Source of the DNA: Planctomycetota bacterium | Lineage (GTDB): Bacteria; Planctomycetota; UBA8742; SKZP01 | Reading direction: 5' to 3' | NCBI GenBank assembly: GCA_007127275.1 | Contig: SKZP01000419.1 | Span: 1 to 16,669, forward strand | DNA length: 16,669 nt | Shown: piece after piece, positions 7,237 to 15,275 of the stretch | Numbering within the stretch: position 1 is the first letter of the stretch | Layout of the letters: each line of letters opens with the position of its first letter | The notes under the pieces: model-generated | Databases searched by the model: none | Told to the model about the DNA's origin: nothing | The model's input: the letters and a program-made list of their open reading frames with translations, nothing else | Made by a program: the position numbers and the translations under genes

Positions 7237-9414
7237 CTAGTTGTCCTCGATGGGAACGGTGATCTCGATCGGCTCGTTCGTATTCGGATCGACGATGAGG
7301 ATCGTGAACTCGCCGGTCTCCTTCATGTGATCCTCGAACTCCTCGGCCTTGGCCGGGATGCCGAGTTCTTCGTCGGCCTCGAAGCGTTCCCGCTCGAGCC
7401 GCGTGGGGCGCAGCGTCAGCAGCGCGTCTTGGCTACAGCGGTCGAGCATCAGCACGAGCTGGTTTTCCCAGTGTTGCGTCGGCTCGGTTTCGTCGTGTTC
7501 GCGCTTGTACTCGACGAAGCGCTGCATCGCATTGCGCAGGCGGTCCTGGTCGAGCACCTCGAAGGCCTGCGTGCGGTGGCGGTGCCTGACATAGTCGCCG
7601 AGGAACATCAGCGCGAAGCCCTCGCGCAGGCCGTAGTTCGCATAGCCGTGAAGTCCGTCGTCGAAGTGGACGGAGTCGGCGAGCCAGCGCTGCGCGAGTG
7701 GGTTCTCGTAGTCCGGGCTATCGGTGACGATGCGCACGCGCTCCGGCTCGATCGCCCCGCCGCCGCCGGCTTGCTCCGGCATCTCGGGCATCTCATCGGC
7801 GACGCGCAGGTGCATCTTCAGTCCGATCATTTCGAGTTGATGCCTGATCTCCATCATGTTTGCCAGATTGAGCCCCGTGAGCGAGGTGTGCTCGATGGAG
7901 ACGCTGTGCTGCTGAATCATCTGATCGAGCGCGTCCTGCCCGGCAAGCGAGTTCTCCTCGATGCCTTCCAGGTACTGTCCGACGACGCGCGGCTCGAGCG
8001 GTTCGCTGGCCACGGCGAGGCAGATGACGACGTTGTCTTCGTAGACGGAGACCATGTTGGTGTGCTCCATCTCGAGGATCGTCGCCGGGCGCTCGTTGAT
8101 CTCGACGGTCGTGATGCGCTCGTCGATGCCAAGCTCCTCCACCATCTGCAGCATCCGCTGGTAGGTTTCCTCGCCGTCGGTGACGTGAGAGAGGAAGGTG
8201 AGGCCGACGCAATCCTCAGGCAGCGGCGCGAACGTCGGGAAGGCCGCGAAGGCGAAGTCGCCCTCGGAGACCTGCGCGAGGGCACGCAAGTGCCGGCGAA
8301 GCGCTTCATGGTCCACGTCGACTTCTTCGCCGAGGTGCTTGCCAATCTCGTCGATCATCGGAACGAGCCGGCGCAGGTGTTCAAAGAGCGGCTCCTCGGC
8401 ATCCGGCTCGATCGGGCCCTTGAACAGCGAGAGCTTCGAGAAGTAGCCGGCGTTGACCGGCAGGTAGTTCGCTAGCTCCGCGCCGCCCTCGCCCATCAGG
8501 TGCGACTCGTCGAGCACCTCCGACTCGACCGGCAGGCGGTACTCGGAGTTCTCCATTCCTTTGAAGTAGGCGAAGTTGCCGAGCCCCTCGGGCGGGAAGA
8601 GGTCGGTAAACACCTCATGGAGGCGCTGGCGCGTTTCGTGGCCGATCCGTTCGAGATAGCGCGGCTCCTGTTTGGCGATCTCCTCGAGGAAGCTGCGCCA
8701 GAGCCGGTGCGTGTCGGCGACGACGAAGATGCCGACTTCGTCGCTATGCAACTCGAAGGCCTGCTCGAAGCGCTCGGGCAATTCGCGGGGCTCCTCGGCG
8801 AGCGTTTGCGCGACGTTGCGCAGCGCCGCATCCTCGCGGCCGATCAGCAGCAACGCCTGTTCGCCGTAGTTCACGGTCAGCGTCTCGACCCCTTCGACGA
8901 TCTCGTCCGCGCGGTTGCGCTCGTCCCGCTCCTCGTAGGTAAGGATGGCGACGAGTTGCACGTCCTCGATGTGTTGCGGATTCGCCTCGGGGTCGCGGGC
9001 GAGCGTGGTGAGCGTGACGTGCTCGGGCAAGAGCTCCTCGTTGTGCAGGCGCACGACGGTCTGCACGAGGCGGCGCCCTTCGGCGCCGAGCGCTTGCGTG
9101 TGCTCGTCGAGCCGGCGCTCTTCGATGTATTGGCGAAAGCGCTCGTGCTCGTCCGCTTCGAGCAGGTCGGTATGAAAGACCTCCTCGTCGATCTGATCGG
9201 CATCGGGCAGGCGCACCTCGCCGTAGAGCAACGGCTCGACGGCAACGAGTTGCGGGTAGGTCGGCTCGCCCTGGCCGCCGAGCTGTTGCGCAGCAAAGGC
9301 GCTCCAGAGCAGCCCAGCGACGGCGAAGCCCCCGACGGTGGCGAGCAGGCCGAAGCCGAGCAAGCGCCCGCTGCGCGGTTGCGGGTGGATTCCCTGCGGT
9401 CGTTGTTGATGCAT
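7237..9414 (-). CDS. Membrane-anchored protein of unknown function, paralogue 1
   Basis: A 725-residue protein of no family I can name with confidence. A short basic N-terminus is followed by one membrane segment (about 18-41, LLGFGLLATVGGFAVAGLLW). This predicts a signal anchor with about 680 residues outside the cytoplasmic membrane. The rest is acidic, alternating strand-like and helix-like stretches. It shares marks with the neighbouring 719-residue protein: RFRQYIEERRLDE (92-104), NYLPVNAGYFSKLS (316-329), NPLA (571-574), LHGYANYGL (588-596) and a C-terminal VDPNTNEP motif (708-715). The start at 9414 is supported by AGGAG five bases upstream. The gene ends in TAG. A 133-bp gap separates it from the upstream paralogue on the same strand, so co-transcription is likely but not proven. 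The LPxxxxY segment is faintly like DUF3352-type proteins; I would not annotate on that basis. Confidence 0.85.
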   Translation of the reverse strand: MHQQRPQGIHPQPRSGRLLGFGLLATVGGFAVAGLLWSAFAAQQLGGQGEPTYPQLVAVEPLLYGEVRLPDADQIDEEVFHTDLLEADEHERFRQYIEERRLDEHTQALGAEGRRLVQTVVRLHNEELLPEHVTLTTLARDPEANPQHIEDVQLVAILTYEERDERNRADEIVEGVETLTVNYGEQALLLIGREDAALRNVAQTLAEEPRELPERFEQAFELHSDEVGIFVVADTHRLWRSFLEEIAKQEPRYLERIGHETRQRLHEVFTDLFPPEGLGNFAYFKGMENSEYRLPVESEVLDESHLMGEGGAELANYLPVNAGYFSKLSLFKGPIEPDAEEPLFEHLRRLVPMIDEIGKHLGEEVDVDHEALRRHLRALAQVSEGDFAFAAFPTFAPLPEDCVGLTFLSHVTDGEETYQRMLQMVEELGIDERITTVEINERPATILEMEHTNMVSVYEDNVVICLAVASEPLEPRVVGQYLEGIEENSLAGQDALDQMIQQHSVSIEHTSLTGLNLANMMEIRHQLEMIGLKMHLRVADEMPEMPEQAGGGGAIEPERVRIVTDSPDYENPLAQRWLADSVHFDDGLHGYANYGLREGFALMFLGDYVRHRHRTQAFEVLDQDRLRNAMQRFVEYKREHDETEPTQHWENQLVLMLDRCSQDALLTLRPTRLERERFEADEELGIPAKAEEFEDHMKETGEFTILIVDPNTNEPIEITVPIEDN

Positions 9415-9419
9415 GGTCG

Positions 9420-9424
9420 CTCCT
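9420..9424 (-). promoter_or_regulatory. Ribosome-binding site of the 725-residue membrane protein
   Basis: AGGAG on the minus strand, five bases before the ATG at 9414. It decides the start against the longer frame that begins at 9510. Confidence 0.75.
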
Positions 9425-9440
9425 ATCTCCGAGACAAGGG

Positions 9441-9499
9441 GCTCCCCGCGGGGAGCGTAGAGTCCCCGGCGGCGAGACGGCCTGTACGCCGCCTCGCCT
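9441..9499. repeat. Two palindromes between the paralogous genes
   Basis: GCTCCCCGCGGGGAGC (9441-9456) is a perfect 16-bp palindrome. Next to it GGCGGCG (9468-9474) pairs with CGCCGCC (9487-9493), and GGCGAG (9471-9476) can alternatively pair with CTCGCC (9494-9499). They lie in the 133-bp gap, in the leader of the downstream paralogue. They may attenuate transcription or protect the mRNA between the two genes; no T-run marks a standard terminator. Confidence 0.4.
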
Positions 9500-9547
9500 A
9501 ACCGTGGCACATTGCGAGGGATCCGTGGAGTTCGGTTCGGACGCCGC

Positions 9548-11707
9548 TTACTCGTCCGCGTTCTCGTCGTTCTGGTCGTCCGCGTCGTCCTCGACGTCCT
9601 CTTCCTCCGCTTCGGGCTGGGCGTCGAGGTCGCGATCGGCGAGTTCCACCTCGTAGTTCATCTCCTCGCCGGTGTTCGGGTCGGTCCCGGTGAGGATCAG
9701 GCGGTTTTCTTCTTCGCGCAGCTCCGGCTCGATCTGCTCGACCTGCTCGCGCAAGTTTTGGTGCAGCAACTCGAGGAACTCCTCGAGCTCCGGCTCGCGG
9801 TCTTCGAGGCGTACCTGGCGGTAGTAGGCATCGAGGTAGCGCTCGATCTCGCGCTCGTCGATCTCCACGCCCGGCTCTTCTTCTTCCTCGGCCGGCTCCT
9901 CGAGCTCTTCGGCGATGTCGATGTCTTGCCGCTCGAGCGCGAAGTCGGTCAGCACCATCAGCGCCGCCATGTCGACGAGGCCGATGCTGCCGTAGCCGTG
10001 CATCCCATTATTGCGCATGTTCATCGAGGTGCCGATGAAGGTGTCGGCCAGCGGGTTCTGCATGCCGGTAGGGTTGCCGCCGACCTGGTCGAGTTCCCAC
10101 TCTTCGCGCTCCATTTCGATCTCGAACAGATCGACGAGCCCCGCGACGTTGATCGCGTTGACCACGGTGTGGCTAAAGGAAACACCGCGCGACATTCCCT
10201 CGCCCCAGCCGGGGTGGTCGGTAACGGTCCCGACGTCGTCGAGCCGTTGTAGGTAGGTCATCACGTCCCGCTCGGTGAACGGTTGCTCGCTGGTGACGCG
10301 GTTGAGATAGATCGCCGCGTTGTCCCGGAACAAGACGATGCCGGCCTCGTCGCCGAGGTGGATCGCCGGGTGGGTTTCGTCGTCGATGTTCAGTTCGAGC
10401 GCCGACCATTCCTCGTCGACGTCGAGCTCGGCCTTTGCCTGCCAGAGTCGCACGCGCGCCTCCTCGGGGTCGGTGACAAGCACGGCCATCACCGAGCCGA
10501 CCCCTTCGCGCACGTCCGGATCGATTCGGAAGAAGCCGCCGCCGACGTGGCCTTGCAGCACGTCGCCGAAACGCTCGAGATGCGTGCCGATCTCTTCGAT
10601 GTCGATCAACTCCGGAAGGTCGCGAATCTCTTCGCGCGCTTGCCGGCGCAACGCGTCGACAAAGTTGGCAAGGTGCGACTTGTGCGTGCGGAAGAAGCGG
10701 CGCATCGCGCGATGCTCGTCGGTCGCCGCGGACACCTTCGTCACGTAGAACGTATCGTGCGGCAGGTATTCGAGAATCTCTTCGCCGCCCTCGGTCTCAC
10801 CCTCGGCTAGCGGGTTGTCCTCGATCGACAAGAGCATTTCCGTCTCTTCCACGCCGACCCAGATGCCGAGCCCGCCGAGGCGCTCCGCCGGCAACGCCTC
10901 GCCGATCACTCGGGCCGCATCGCGCTCGAGCTCTTCTTCGTCGCGCTCCGGATTCCCGGCGATCGGCGCGGCCTGTTGCTCCTGTAGCCAGCGCGCGTAA
11001 GGGTCGCGCACGTTGTAGTAGAGAAAGAGACCGAGGCCGCGATTGATCTGCTGCACGTTGGCGAGTTCGTCGGTCGCCGCGAGGGTGCCGGTCTCTTCGC
11101 CCGCTTGTAGCCGCCCGATGACGCCGTCGACCGCCTGCTCCCACGCACCGACGAACATGAGGTGGCGCCCGTCGATCTCTCGAGTCATGACGACATCGGC
11201 GTCGATGACGGTGGCGGCGTGCTCGACGTCCTCTTGACGCTCGAACTCGGCGATCAAGACGAGATCGTCCGGTTCGACGTCAGCGAGCATCTGCGCCCGC
11301 GAAACGACCAGCGCGACCCGTGTGGGGACCGTCTCCGGATCCCGGGCGAGGCGCATCGTGTGCTGCCACTGACGTGCCAACGGCACCTCTTCGTCGACCT
11401 CGTCGAGGCGCCTCTCGATGTACTGCTCAAAGGCCTGCTGCTCCTCGTCGCGCACCAGCCGGCTCTGCGCGACCTGCTCGCCGAAGTCGTCAACGTCGTC
11501 GGTCAAGCCAAGCTCGGCAAAGAACGGCGTGGCCGCCGGCGCCGCCATGGCGAACTCCGGCGCCTCGCCGACGCGCGCGCCGGCCACGGCGATGATGATC
11601 ACCAGCACAACGACCGCAATGACCGCGATCATCACCAGGGCGCGTCCACTGGTGACGCCGCGCTTGAAGTCGCGAAAGGGTGTCGGTTCCTGGGGAGTCT
11701 GAGTCAT
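9548..11707 (-). CDS. Membrane-anchored protein of unknown function, paralogue 2
   Basis: A 719-residue protein, diverged from the next gene downstream. A 21-residue basic N-terminus precedes a strongly hydrophobic segment (about 22-44, ALVMIAVIAVVVLVIIIAV); the remainder should be extracytoplasmic. Shared marks with the paralogue are AFEQYIERRLDE (92-103), EYLPHDTFYVTKVS (313-326), DNAAIYLNRVTSE (462-474), NPLA (551-554), MHGYGSIGL (569-577) and TDPNTGEE (675-682). Distinctive features are a Glu-rich stretch near 600-615 and a very acidic C-terminal tail (about 695-719). There is no cysteine anywhere in the chain. The start at 11707 is backed by an AGGAGG ribosome-binding site. It is the first gene of the likely two-gene unit and is divergent from cysS. 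No enzyme motif is visible. A role in envelope structure or as an extracytoplasmic sensor or scaffold would be guesswork. Confidence 0.85.
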   Translation of the reverse strand: MTQTPQEPTPFRDFKRGVTSGRALVMIAVIAVVVLVIIIAVAGARVGEAPEFAMAAPAATPFFAELGLTDDVDDFGEQVAQSRLVRDEEQQAFEQYIERRLDEVDEEVPLARQWQHTMRLARDPETVPTRVALVVSRAQMLADVEPDDLVLIAEFERQEDVEHAATVIDADVVMTREIDGRHLMFVGAWEQAVDGVIGRLQAGEETGTLAATDELANVQQINRGLGLFLYYNVRDPYARWLQEQQAAPIAGNPERDEEELERDAARVIGEALPAERLGGLGIWVGVEETEMLLSIEDNPLAEGETEGGEEILEYLPHDTFYVTKVSAATDEHRAMRRFFRTHKSHLANFVDALRRQAREEIRDLPELIDIEEIGTHLERFGDVLQGHVGGGFFRIDPDVREGVGSVMAVLVTDPEEARVRLWQAKAELDVDEEWSALELNIDDETHPAIHLGDEAGIVLFRDNAAIYLNRVTSEQPFTERDVMTYLQRLDDVGTVTDHPGWGEGMSRGVSFSHTVVNAINVAGLVDLFEIEMEREEWELDQVGGNPTGMQNPLADTFIGTSMNMRNNGMHGYGSIGLVDMAALMVLTDFALERQDIDIAEELEEPAEEEEEPGVEIDEREIERYLDAYYRQVRLEDREPELEEFLELLHQNLREQVEQIEPELREEENRLILTGTDPNTGEEMNYEVELADRDLDAQPEAEEEDVEDDADDQNDENADE

Positions 11708-12132
11708 GGGTCCTCCTCGTCGTTCGACAAGCCGCGTGGGGGATAGCCGCGCTCTACGGAACGGCGCACGCACCGTCGGCGAACTCCGCGCGGGTGATCC
11801 CGAGCACGAAGGGCTCGTGGGCCGCACGAAGCATGCCGGGTGTTGCGTTTCGCTGTTCGCGGATTGCGCGCCTGTTTCTGAGGGCTCTCACGGAGCCTAT
11901 GGCACAGGGATCGAATCGGGTCGCGGCTACCCATTGTCCGCTTGCCGCTCACATCGTACCGAGGGCAGGGAGCACCTACCGCTCGCCGCTGACCCGAACG
12001 TTCCCGCCTGGGTATGGATTTCCCGATTGTGCGGGTTTACCCTGCCCGTCGCGCCGTTTTCCGCGAAACCACACGGCTCTCGGCGTCCCACGGCAACACG
12101 TGTACGGACGGACTTTCAGCCCCGCACGCATC
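11708..12132. other. Divergent intergenic region between paralogue 2 and cysS
   Basis: 425 bases that must contain the promoters for both directions. I see no strong -35/-10 pair on either strand. A weak candidate toward cysS is TTGTCC, 17 bases, TACCGA near 11936-11964. Short inverted repeats occur, for example GGCTC/GAGCC (11883-11887 with 11893-11897). Nothing points to a T-box leader or other known riboswitch upstream of cysS, but this was judged by eye only. Confidence 0.5.
11712..11717 (-). promoter_or_regulatory. Ribosome-binding site of the 719-residue membrane protein
   Basis: AGGAGG on the minus strand, four bases before the ATG at 11707. It is the best Shine-Dalgarno sequence in the window and settles the start against the upstream frame extension. 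Confidence 0.8.
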
Positions 12133-13716
12133 ATGACGACCCTCAAGGTCCGCAATACGCTCACCAATCGGCTGGAAACCTTCGAGCCGCTGACCCCCGG
12201 CAAGGTGCGCATGTATGTGTGCGGGCCGACGGTCTACGACTACTTTCATATCGGCAACGCGCGCCCCTTCGTCGTCTTCGACATGGTCCGTCGCACGCTG
12301 GAGACGCTCGGCCACGACGTTACCTACGTGCAGAACATCACCGACATCGACGACAAGATCATTGAGCGCGCCCGCGAACAGGGCACGGACGCCGCCGGCG
12401 TCGCCAAGAAATACACGCAGGCCTACTTCGAGGACCTCGAGCGTCTCGGCGTCAAGGCGGCGAACCACGCGCCGAAGGCGACCGAGTACGTGCCGCAGAT
12501 CATAGAGATGATCCAGGCGCTCGAGGCGCGCGGCATGACGTACACCTGCGACGGTGACGTCTACTACCGCGTCAGCAAGTTTCCGCACTACGGCTGCCTC
12601 TCGGGCAAAAACCCGGACGACCTGCGCGCCGGCGCCTCGCAGCGAACGCAGGACGAGCACACCGCGAAAAAGGAGCACCCGGCGGACTTCGCGCTGTGGA
12701 AGGGGCAAAAGGCACCCGACGAGCCGGCCTGGGAGTCGCCCTGGGGCCCTGGGCGGCCGGGCTGGCACATTGAGTGCTCGGCGATGAGCACCGGACTGCT
12801 CGGCAACACCTTCGACATCCACGCCGGCGGCGAGGACCTGGTTTTTCCGCACCACGAGAACGAGATTGCGCAAAGCCAGGCGGCGACGGGCGAGCCGTTC
12901 GTGCGCTACTGGTTGCACAACGCCTTTTTGAACATTGCAAAGGAAGAGACGCCGCTGACCGAGGAGCAACAGGAGGTCGTCCAGAGGCTCGAAGGCGCAT
13001 TAAAAGCTGGCGAGACGGAAACGTGGCAACGGCTGCGCGACGAGCTCAACGAGCAGAACGTACACCTCGAGATTGACGAGCAAGCCAAGGCCATCAGCTT
13101 CAAGGCCTCGAAGTCGCTGAAGAACGTGCCGAAGCTGCGCGAGGTCTTTGCGCGCGGCTACTCGGGGCAGGTGGTGCGTTTCTTCCTGTTGCGCACCCAC
13201 TACCGCAGCCCGGTGACGTTTTCCTGGTCGCTGCTCGACGAGGCGCGCAAGTCGCTCGGCCGCTGGGAAGAGGTGCGCAACCGGCTACACCGCGCCATGG
13301 AACAGGGGCGCAGCGACGGCGCCCACGAGCATCCGCTGGCCACGGAACTCGCCGCGGCCCGCGAGCGTTACCGCGCGGAGATGGCCGAGGACTTCAACAC
13401 CAGCGGCGCCATTGGTGCGGCCTTCCACCTGATCTCGCAGATCAACGCCGCGCTGAACGAAGCCACCCCGCCTGCGAAGAGCGTGCTCGAAGCGGCCCAG
13501 GCGGCCCTCGCAGAGATGGAGGCGATGCTTGGGTTGAGCTTCGAGGTGCAGGCGGAGGCGAAGCTGCCGGCAGAGGTGCAAGAGCTGCTCCAGCAGCGCG
13601 CCGAGGCCCGCAAGCGCCGTGATTTCGCCGAGTCGGACCGCATCCGTGACGAACTGAAGGTCAAGGGCTACATCGTCCGCGACACCCGCCAAGGCCAAAC
13701 GTGTGAGCCGGCTTAA
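12133..13716 (+). CDS. cysS: Cysteinyl-tRNA synthetase with an insertion before a variant KMSKS loop
   Basis: A cytoplasmic class I aminoacyl-tRNA synthetase that charges tRNA-Cys with cysteine, 527 residues against about 460 for E. coli CysS. Family marks are MYVCGPTVYDYFHIGNAR (27-44, with the HIGH-type motif HIGN and Zn ligand C30), VQNITDIDDKII (66-77), SPWGPGRPGWHIECSAM (202-218, Zn ligand C215), DIHAGGEDLVFPHHENEIAQS (from 228, Zn ligands H240 and E244) and RFFLLRTHYRSP (349-360). The C-terminal helical domain (DFNT at 420-423, then RAEARKRRDFAESDRIRDEL) is normal. Two things are odd. About 52 extra, charged residues (about 270-321) stand between LHNAFLNI and the signature loop. The signature itself reads KASKS (324-328) instead of KMSKS. 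All zinc ligands and ATP-site marks remain, so it is probably active. The ATG at 12133 matches the family start; no Shine-Dalgarno is visible. It converges on the aminotransferase gene. Confidence 0.96.
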   Translation: MTTLKVRNTLTNRLETFEPLTPGKVRMYVCGPTVYDYFHIGNARPFVVFDMVRRTLETLGHDVTYVQNITDIDDKIIERAREQGTDAAGVAKKYTQAYFEDLERLGVKAANHAPKATEYVPQIIEMIQALEARGMTYTCDGDVYYRVSKFPHYGCLSGKNPDDLRAGASQRTQDEHTAKKEHPADFALWKGQKAPDEPAWESPWGPGRPGWHIECSAMSTGLLGNTFDIHAGGEDLVFPHHENEIAQSQAATGEPFVRYWLHNAFLNIAKEETPLTEEQQEVVQRLEGALKAGETETWQRLRDELNEQNVHLEIDEQAKAISFKASKSLKNVPKLREVFARGYSGQVVRFFLLRTHYRSPVTFSWSLLDEARKSLGRWEEVRNRLHRAMEQGRSDGAHEHPLATELAAARERYRAEMAEDFNTSGAIGAAFHLISQINAALNEATPPAKSVLEAAQAALAEMEAMLGLSFEVQAEAKLPAEVQELLQQRAEARKRRDFAESDRIRDELKVKGYIVRDTRQGQTCEPA

Positions 13717-13782
13717 GAAGTTGTGAACGAAGAGACATTCTTCGACCAAGCACGAATCCGTACGGCGGGCCTCCGCGCCCGT

Positions 13783-13881
13783 CCAAGCCCAGGGGCTTCG
13801 TCCGCGGATCGCACGCCAATCACGATTCGATCCACGGGCGAAGCCCGTGCTTGGGGGAGAGGCACAAATCCCGCGTTGTAG
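13783..13881 (+). repeat. Palindromic intergenic element, copy 1 (cysS/aminotransferase gap)
   Basis: Left arm 13783-13811 and right arm 13828-13854 are near-perfect inverted repeats, sharing CCAAGC, GGGCTTCG and GGATCG with a few mismatches, around a 16-base loop. The right arm also contains a smaller perfect hairpin, ACGGGC-GAA-GCCCGT. A non-palindromic tail follows: TTGGGGGAGAGGCACAAATC, then CCGCGTTGTAG. The same hairpin-plus-tail occurs at 15276-15383 in the same orientation. It fills much of the 167-bp gap between two convergent genes, so it may also act as a two-way terminator. Confidence 0.7.
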
Positions 13882-13883
13882 GC

Positions 13884-15071
13884 TTACCCGCCTACCAGCG
13901 AAACTTGCGCGAGGCGGCGCGCCGCTTCTTTCGTTTGCTCCGGCGTGGCGACCAAGGCGAAGCGGCAGTATGTTGCGCCGGGGTTGTAGCCCTCGGCGGT
14001 CGCGTCGCTGATCCATTCGCCGGGGGTGCAGACGAGCGCGAGATCCGGCTGTAGCAGCCTCTTGGCGAAGTCGACGCTGCTCATTCCGTCCGGCACCCGC
14101 TGCCACAGATACAGCGTACTCTCCGGCCGGCAATCCGGAAGGCCCGCGGCAACGAGGCCCTCGGCGAGCACGTCGCGGGCCTGCTTGATCGCCGTGCGCA
14201 TCTCGGCGACGTGGGTTTCGTCCTCCAGCGCGGCAATGGCGCCGGCTTGGATGAAATCCGGCGTGCCGGAGTCAATGTTCGTCTTCAGCTTCTTGAACAC
14301 GGCGACGGCCTCCGGGTCGCCGCAGACCCAGCCGATGCGCCAGCCGGTCATCATGCTGCGCTTTGACATGCTCTGCACGACGAGCACGCCTTTCTTCTCC
14401 ACCTCCAGCGCGGAGTGCGACTTGTTTGCCTCGTCGAAGTAGATCTCCGTGTATGCTTCGTCGCTGACGAGCAGGATGTCGTGGTCCCGGCAAAAGCGCA
14501 CCGCTTGCTCGAGAAAGTCACGGTTGCCCTGCACACCGGTCGGCGAGTTCGGGTAGCAGATCCAGAGCATTTTCGCGGCTTGCGCAACCTCGTTGGGGAT
14601 GGCGTCGAAGTCGATCAGCCAGCCCTTTTCCGGCGTCAACGGCAGGTAATGCGTCTTGCCGCCGGCGAAGAGGGTGCCGCGCGAATACGGCGGATACCCC
14701 GGCGTCGGCACAAGCACCGTGTCGCCGGGGTCAATAAAGGCGAGCGGCATGTGAAAGACCGCCTCCTTGGAACCGATGCTCGAGCAGATCTCCGTCGCCG
14801 GGTCGAGCGTGACGCCGAAGCGGCGTTGCATCCAGGCGGCGCACGCTTCGCGGTACGCCCCCGAGCCGACGTAGGAGGGGTAGCCGGCCGTGGCGAACTC
14901 GTCGACGGCGGTCTTCACGCGCTCTCGCGCAATCTCCGGCGAGGGACGCGTGTGGTCGCCAACACCGAAGTCAATGGGCTCAATCCCTTGCTTCGTCAGC
15001 GCGTCACGCGCCTCGTCAATGGCAGCGAAGACATATGCGGGCAGAGATTGAATACGGTGGGATACATGCAT
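13884..15071 (-). CDS. dapL: DapL-like LL-diaminopimelate aminotransferase (class I/II, PLP-dependent)
   Basis: A 395-residue fold-type I aminotransferase. The best match by eye is the bacterial DapL group, which converts tetrahydrodipicolinate and glutamate directly to LL-diaminopimelate for lysine and peptidoglycan. Supporting segments are LPAYVFAAIDEARDAL (10-25), IDFGVGDHTRPSPE (33-46), YPSYVGSGAYREA (64-76), IGSKEAVFHMPLAFIDPGD (99-117), VPTPGYPPYSRGTLFAGG (121-138), CYPNSPTG (172-179, N175), SDEAYTEIYFD (203-213, D204, Y207), the PLP lysine K237 in SMSKRSMMTGWRIGW, NIDSGTPDFIQAGAIAALED (265-284) and the carboxylate-binding R370 in YCRFAL. Usual DapL relatives read SLSKTFNMTGWRIG, so Arg-Ser after the lysine is a small deviation. 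Substrate is not proven by sequence; alanine- or aspartate-type activity is possible. ATG 15071 was chosen by family length; the Shine-Dalgarno is weak. The gene is flanked by two copies of a palindromic element. Confidence 0.85.
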   Translation of the reverse strand: MHVSHRIQSLPAYVFAAIDEARDALTKQGIEPIDFGVGDHTRPSPEIARERVKTAVDEFATAGYPSYVGSGAYREACAAWMQRRFGVTLDPATEICSSIGSKEAVFHMPLAFIDPGDTVLVPTPGYPPYSRGTLFAGGKTHYLPLTPEKGWLIDFDAIPNEVAQAAKMLWICYPNSPTGVQGNRDFLEQAVRFCRDHDILLVSDEAYTEIYFDEANKSHSALEVEKKGVLVVQSMSKRSMMTGWRIGWVCGDPEAVAVFKKLKTNIDSGTPDFIQAGAIAALEDETHVAEMRTAIKQARDVLAEGLVAAGLPDCRPESTLYLWQRVPDGMSSVDFAKRLLQPDLALVCTPGEWISDATAEGYNPGATYCRFALVATPEQTKEAARRLAQVSLVGG

Positions 15072-15275
15072 GGCGGTGACTTTCGCTTCGTCCAAACCGG
15101 CCCGGAGATGAAGAAGAGGAGCGGGTCCAAGGTTGCCTTGCAAAGCCGTCGCATGCCAGCCGGGTTTTGGAATCCGGCTACGAGCCATGACTGTGGTCAC
15201 GATCTCACAATGCCCCTCATCTGTGGGTGGTACACGTGTACCTTCCCGGCGCGGGACAAGGTGGCGAGTTCGCCG

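Noticed and set aside
6889..8475. Plus-strand open frame of 528 codons, with further ones at 8500-9501, 9512-10252 and 10283-10810
   Set aside because: They are antisense to the two membrane-anchored proteins, which have good ribosome-binding sites, a membrane anchor and mutual similarity on the minus strand.
11708..12132. Possible T-box or other leader riboswitch upstream of cysS
   Set aside because: No T-box consensus or terminator/antiterminator pair was recognised, and T-boxes are typical of other phyla.
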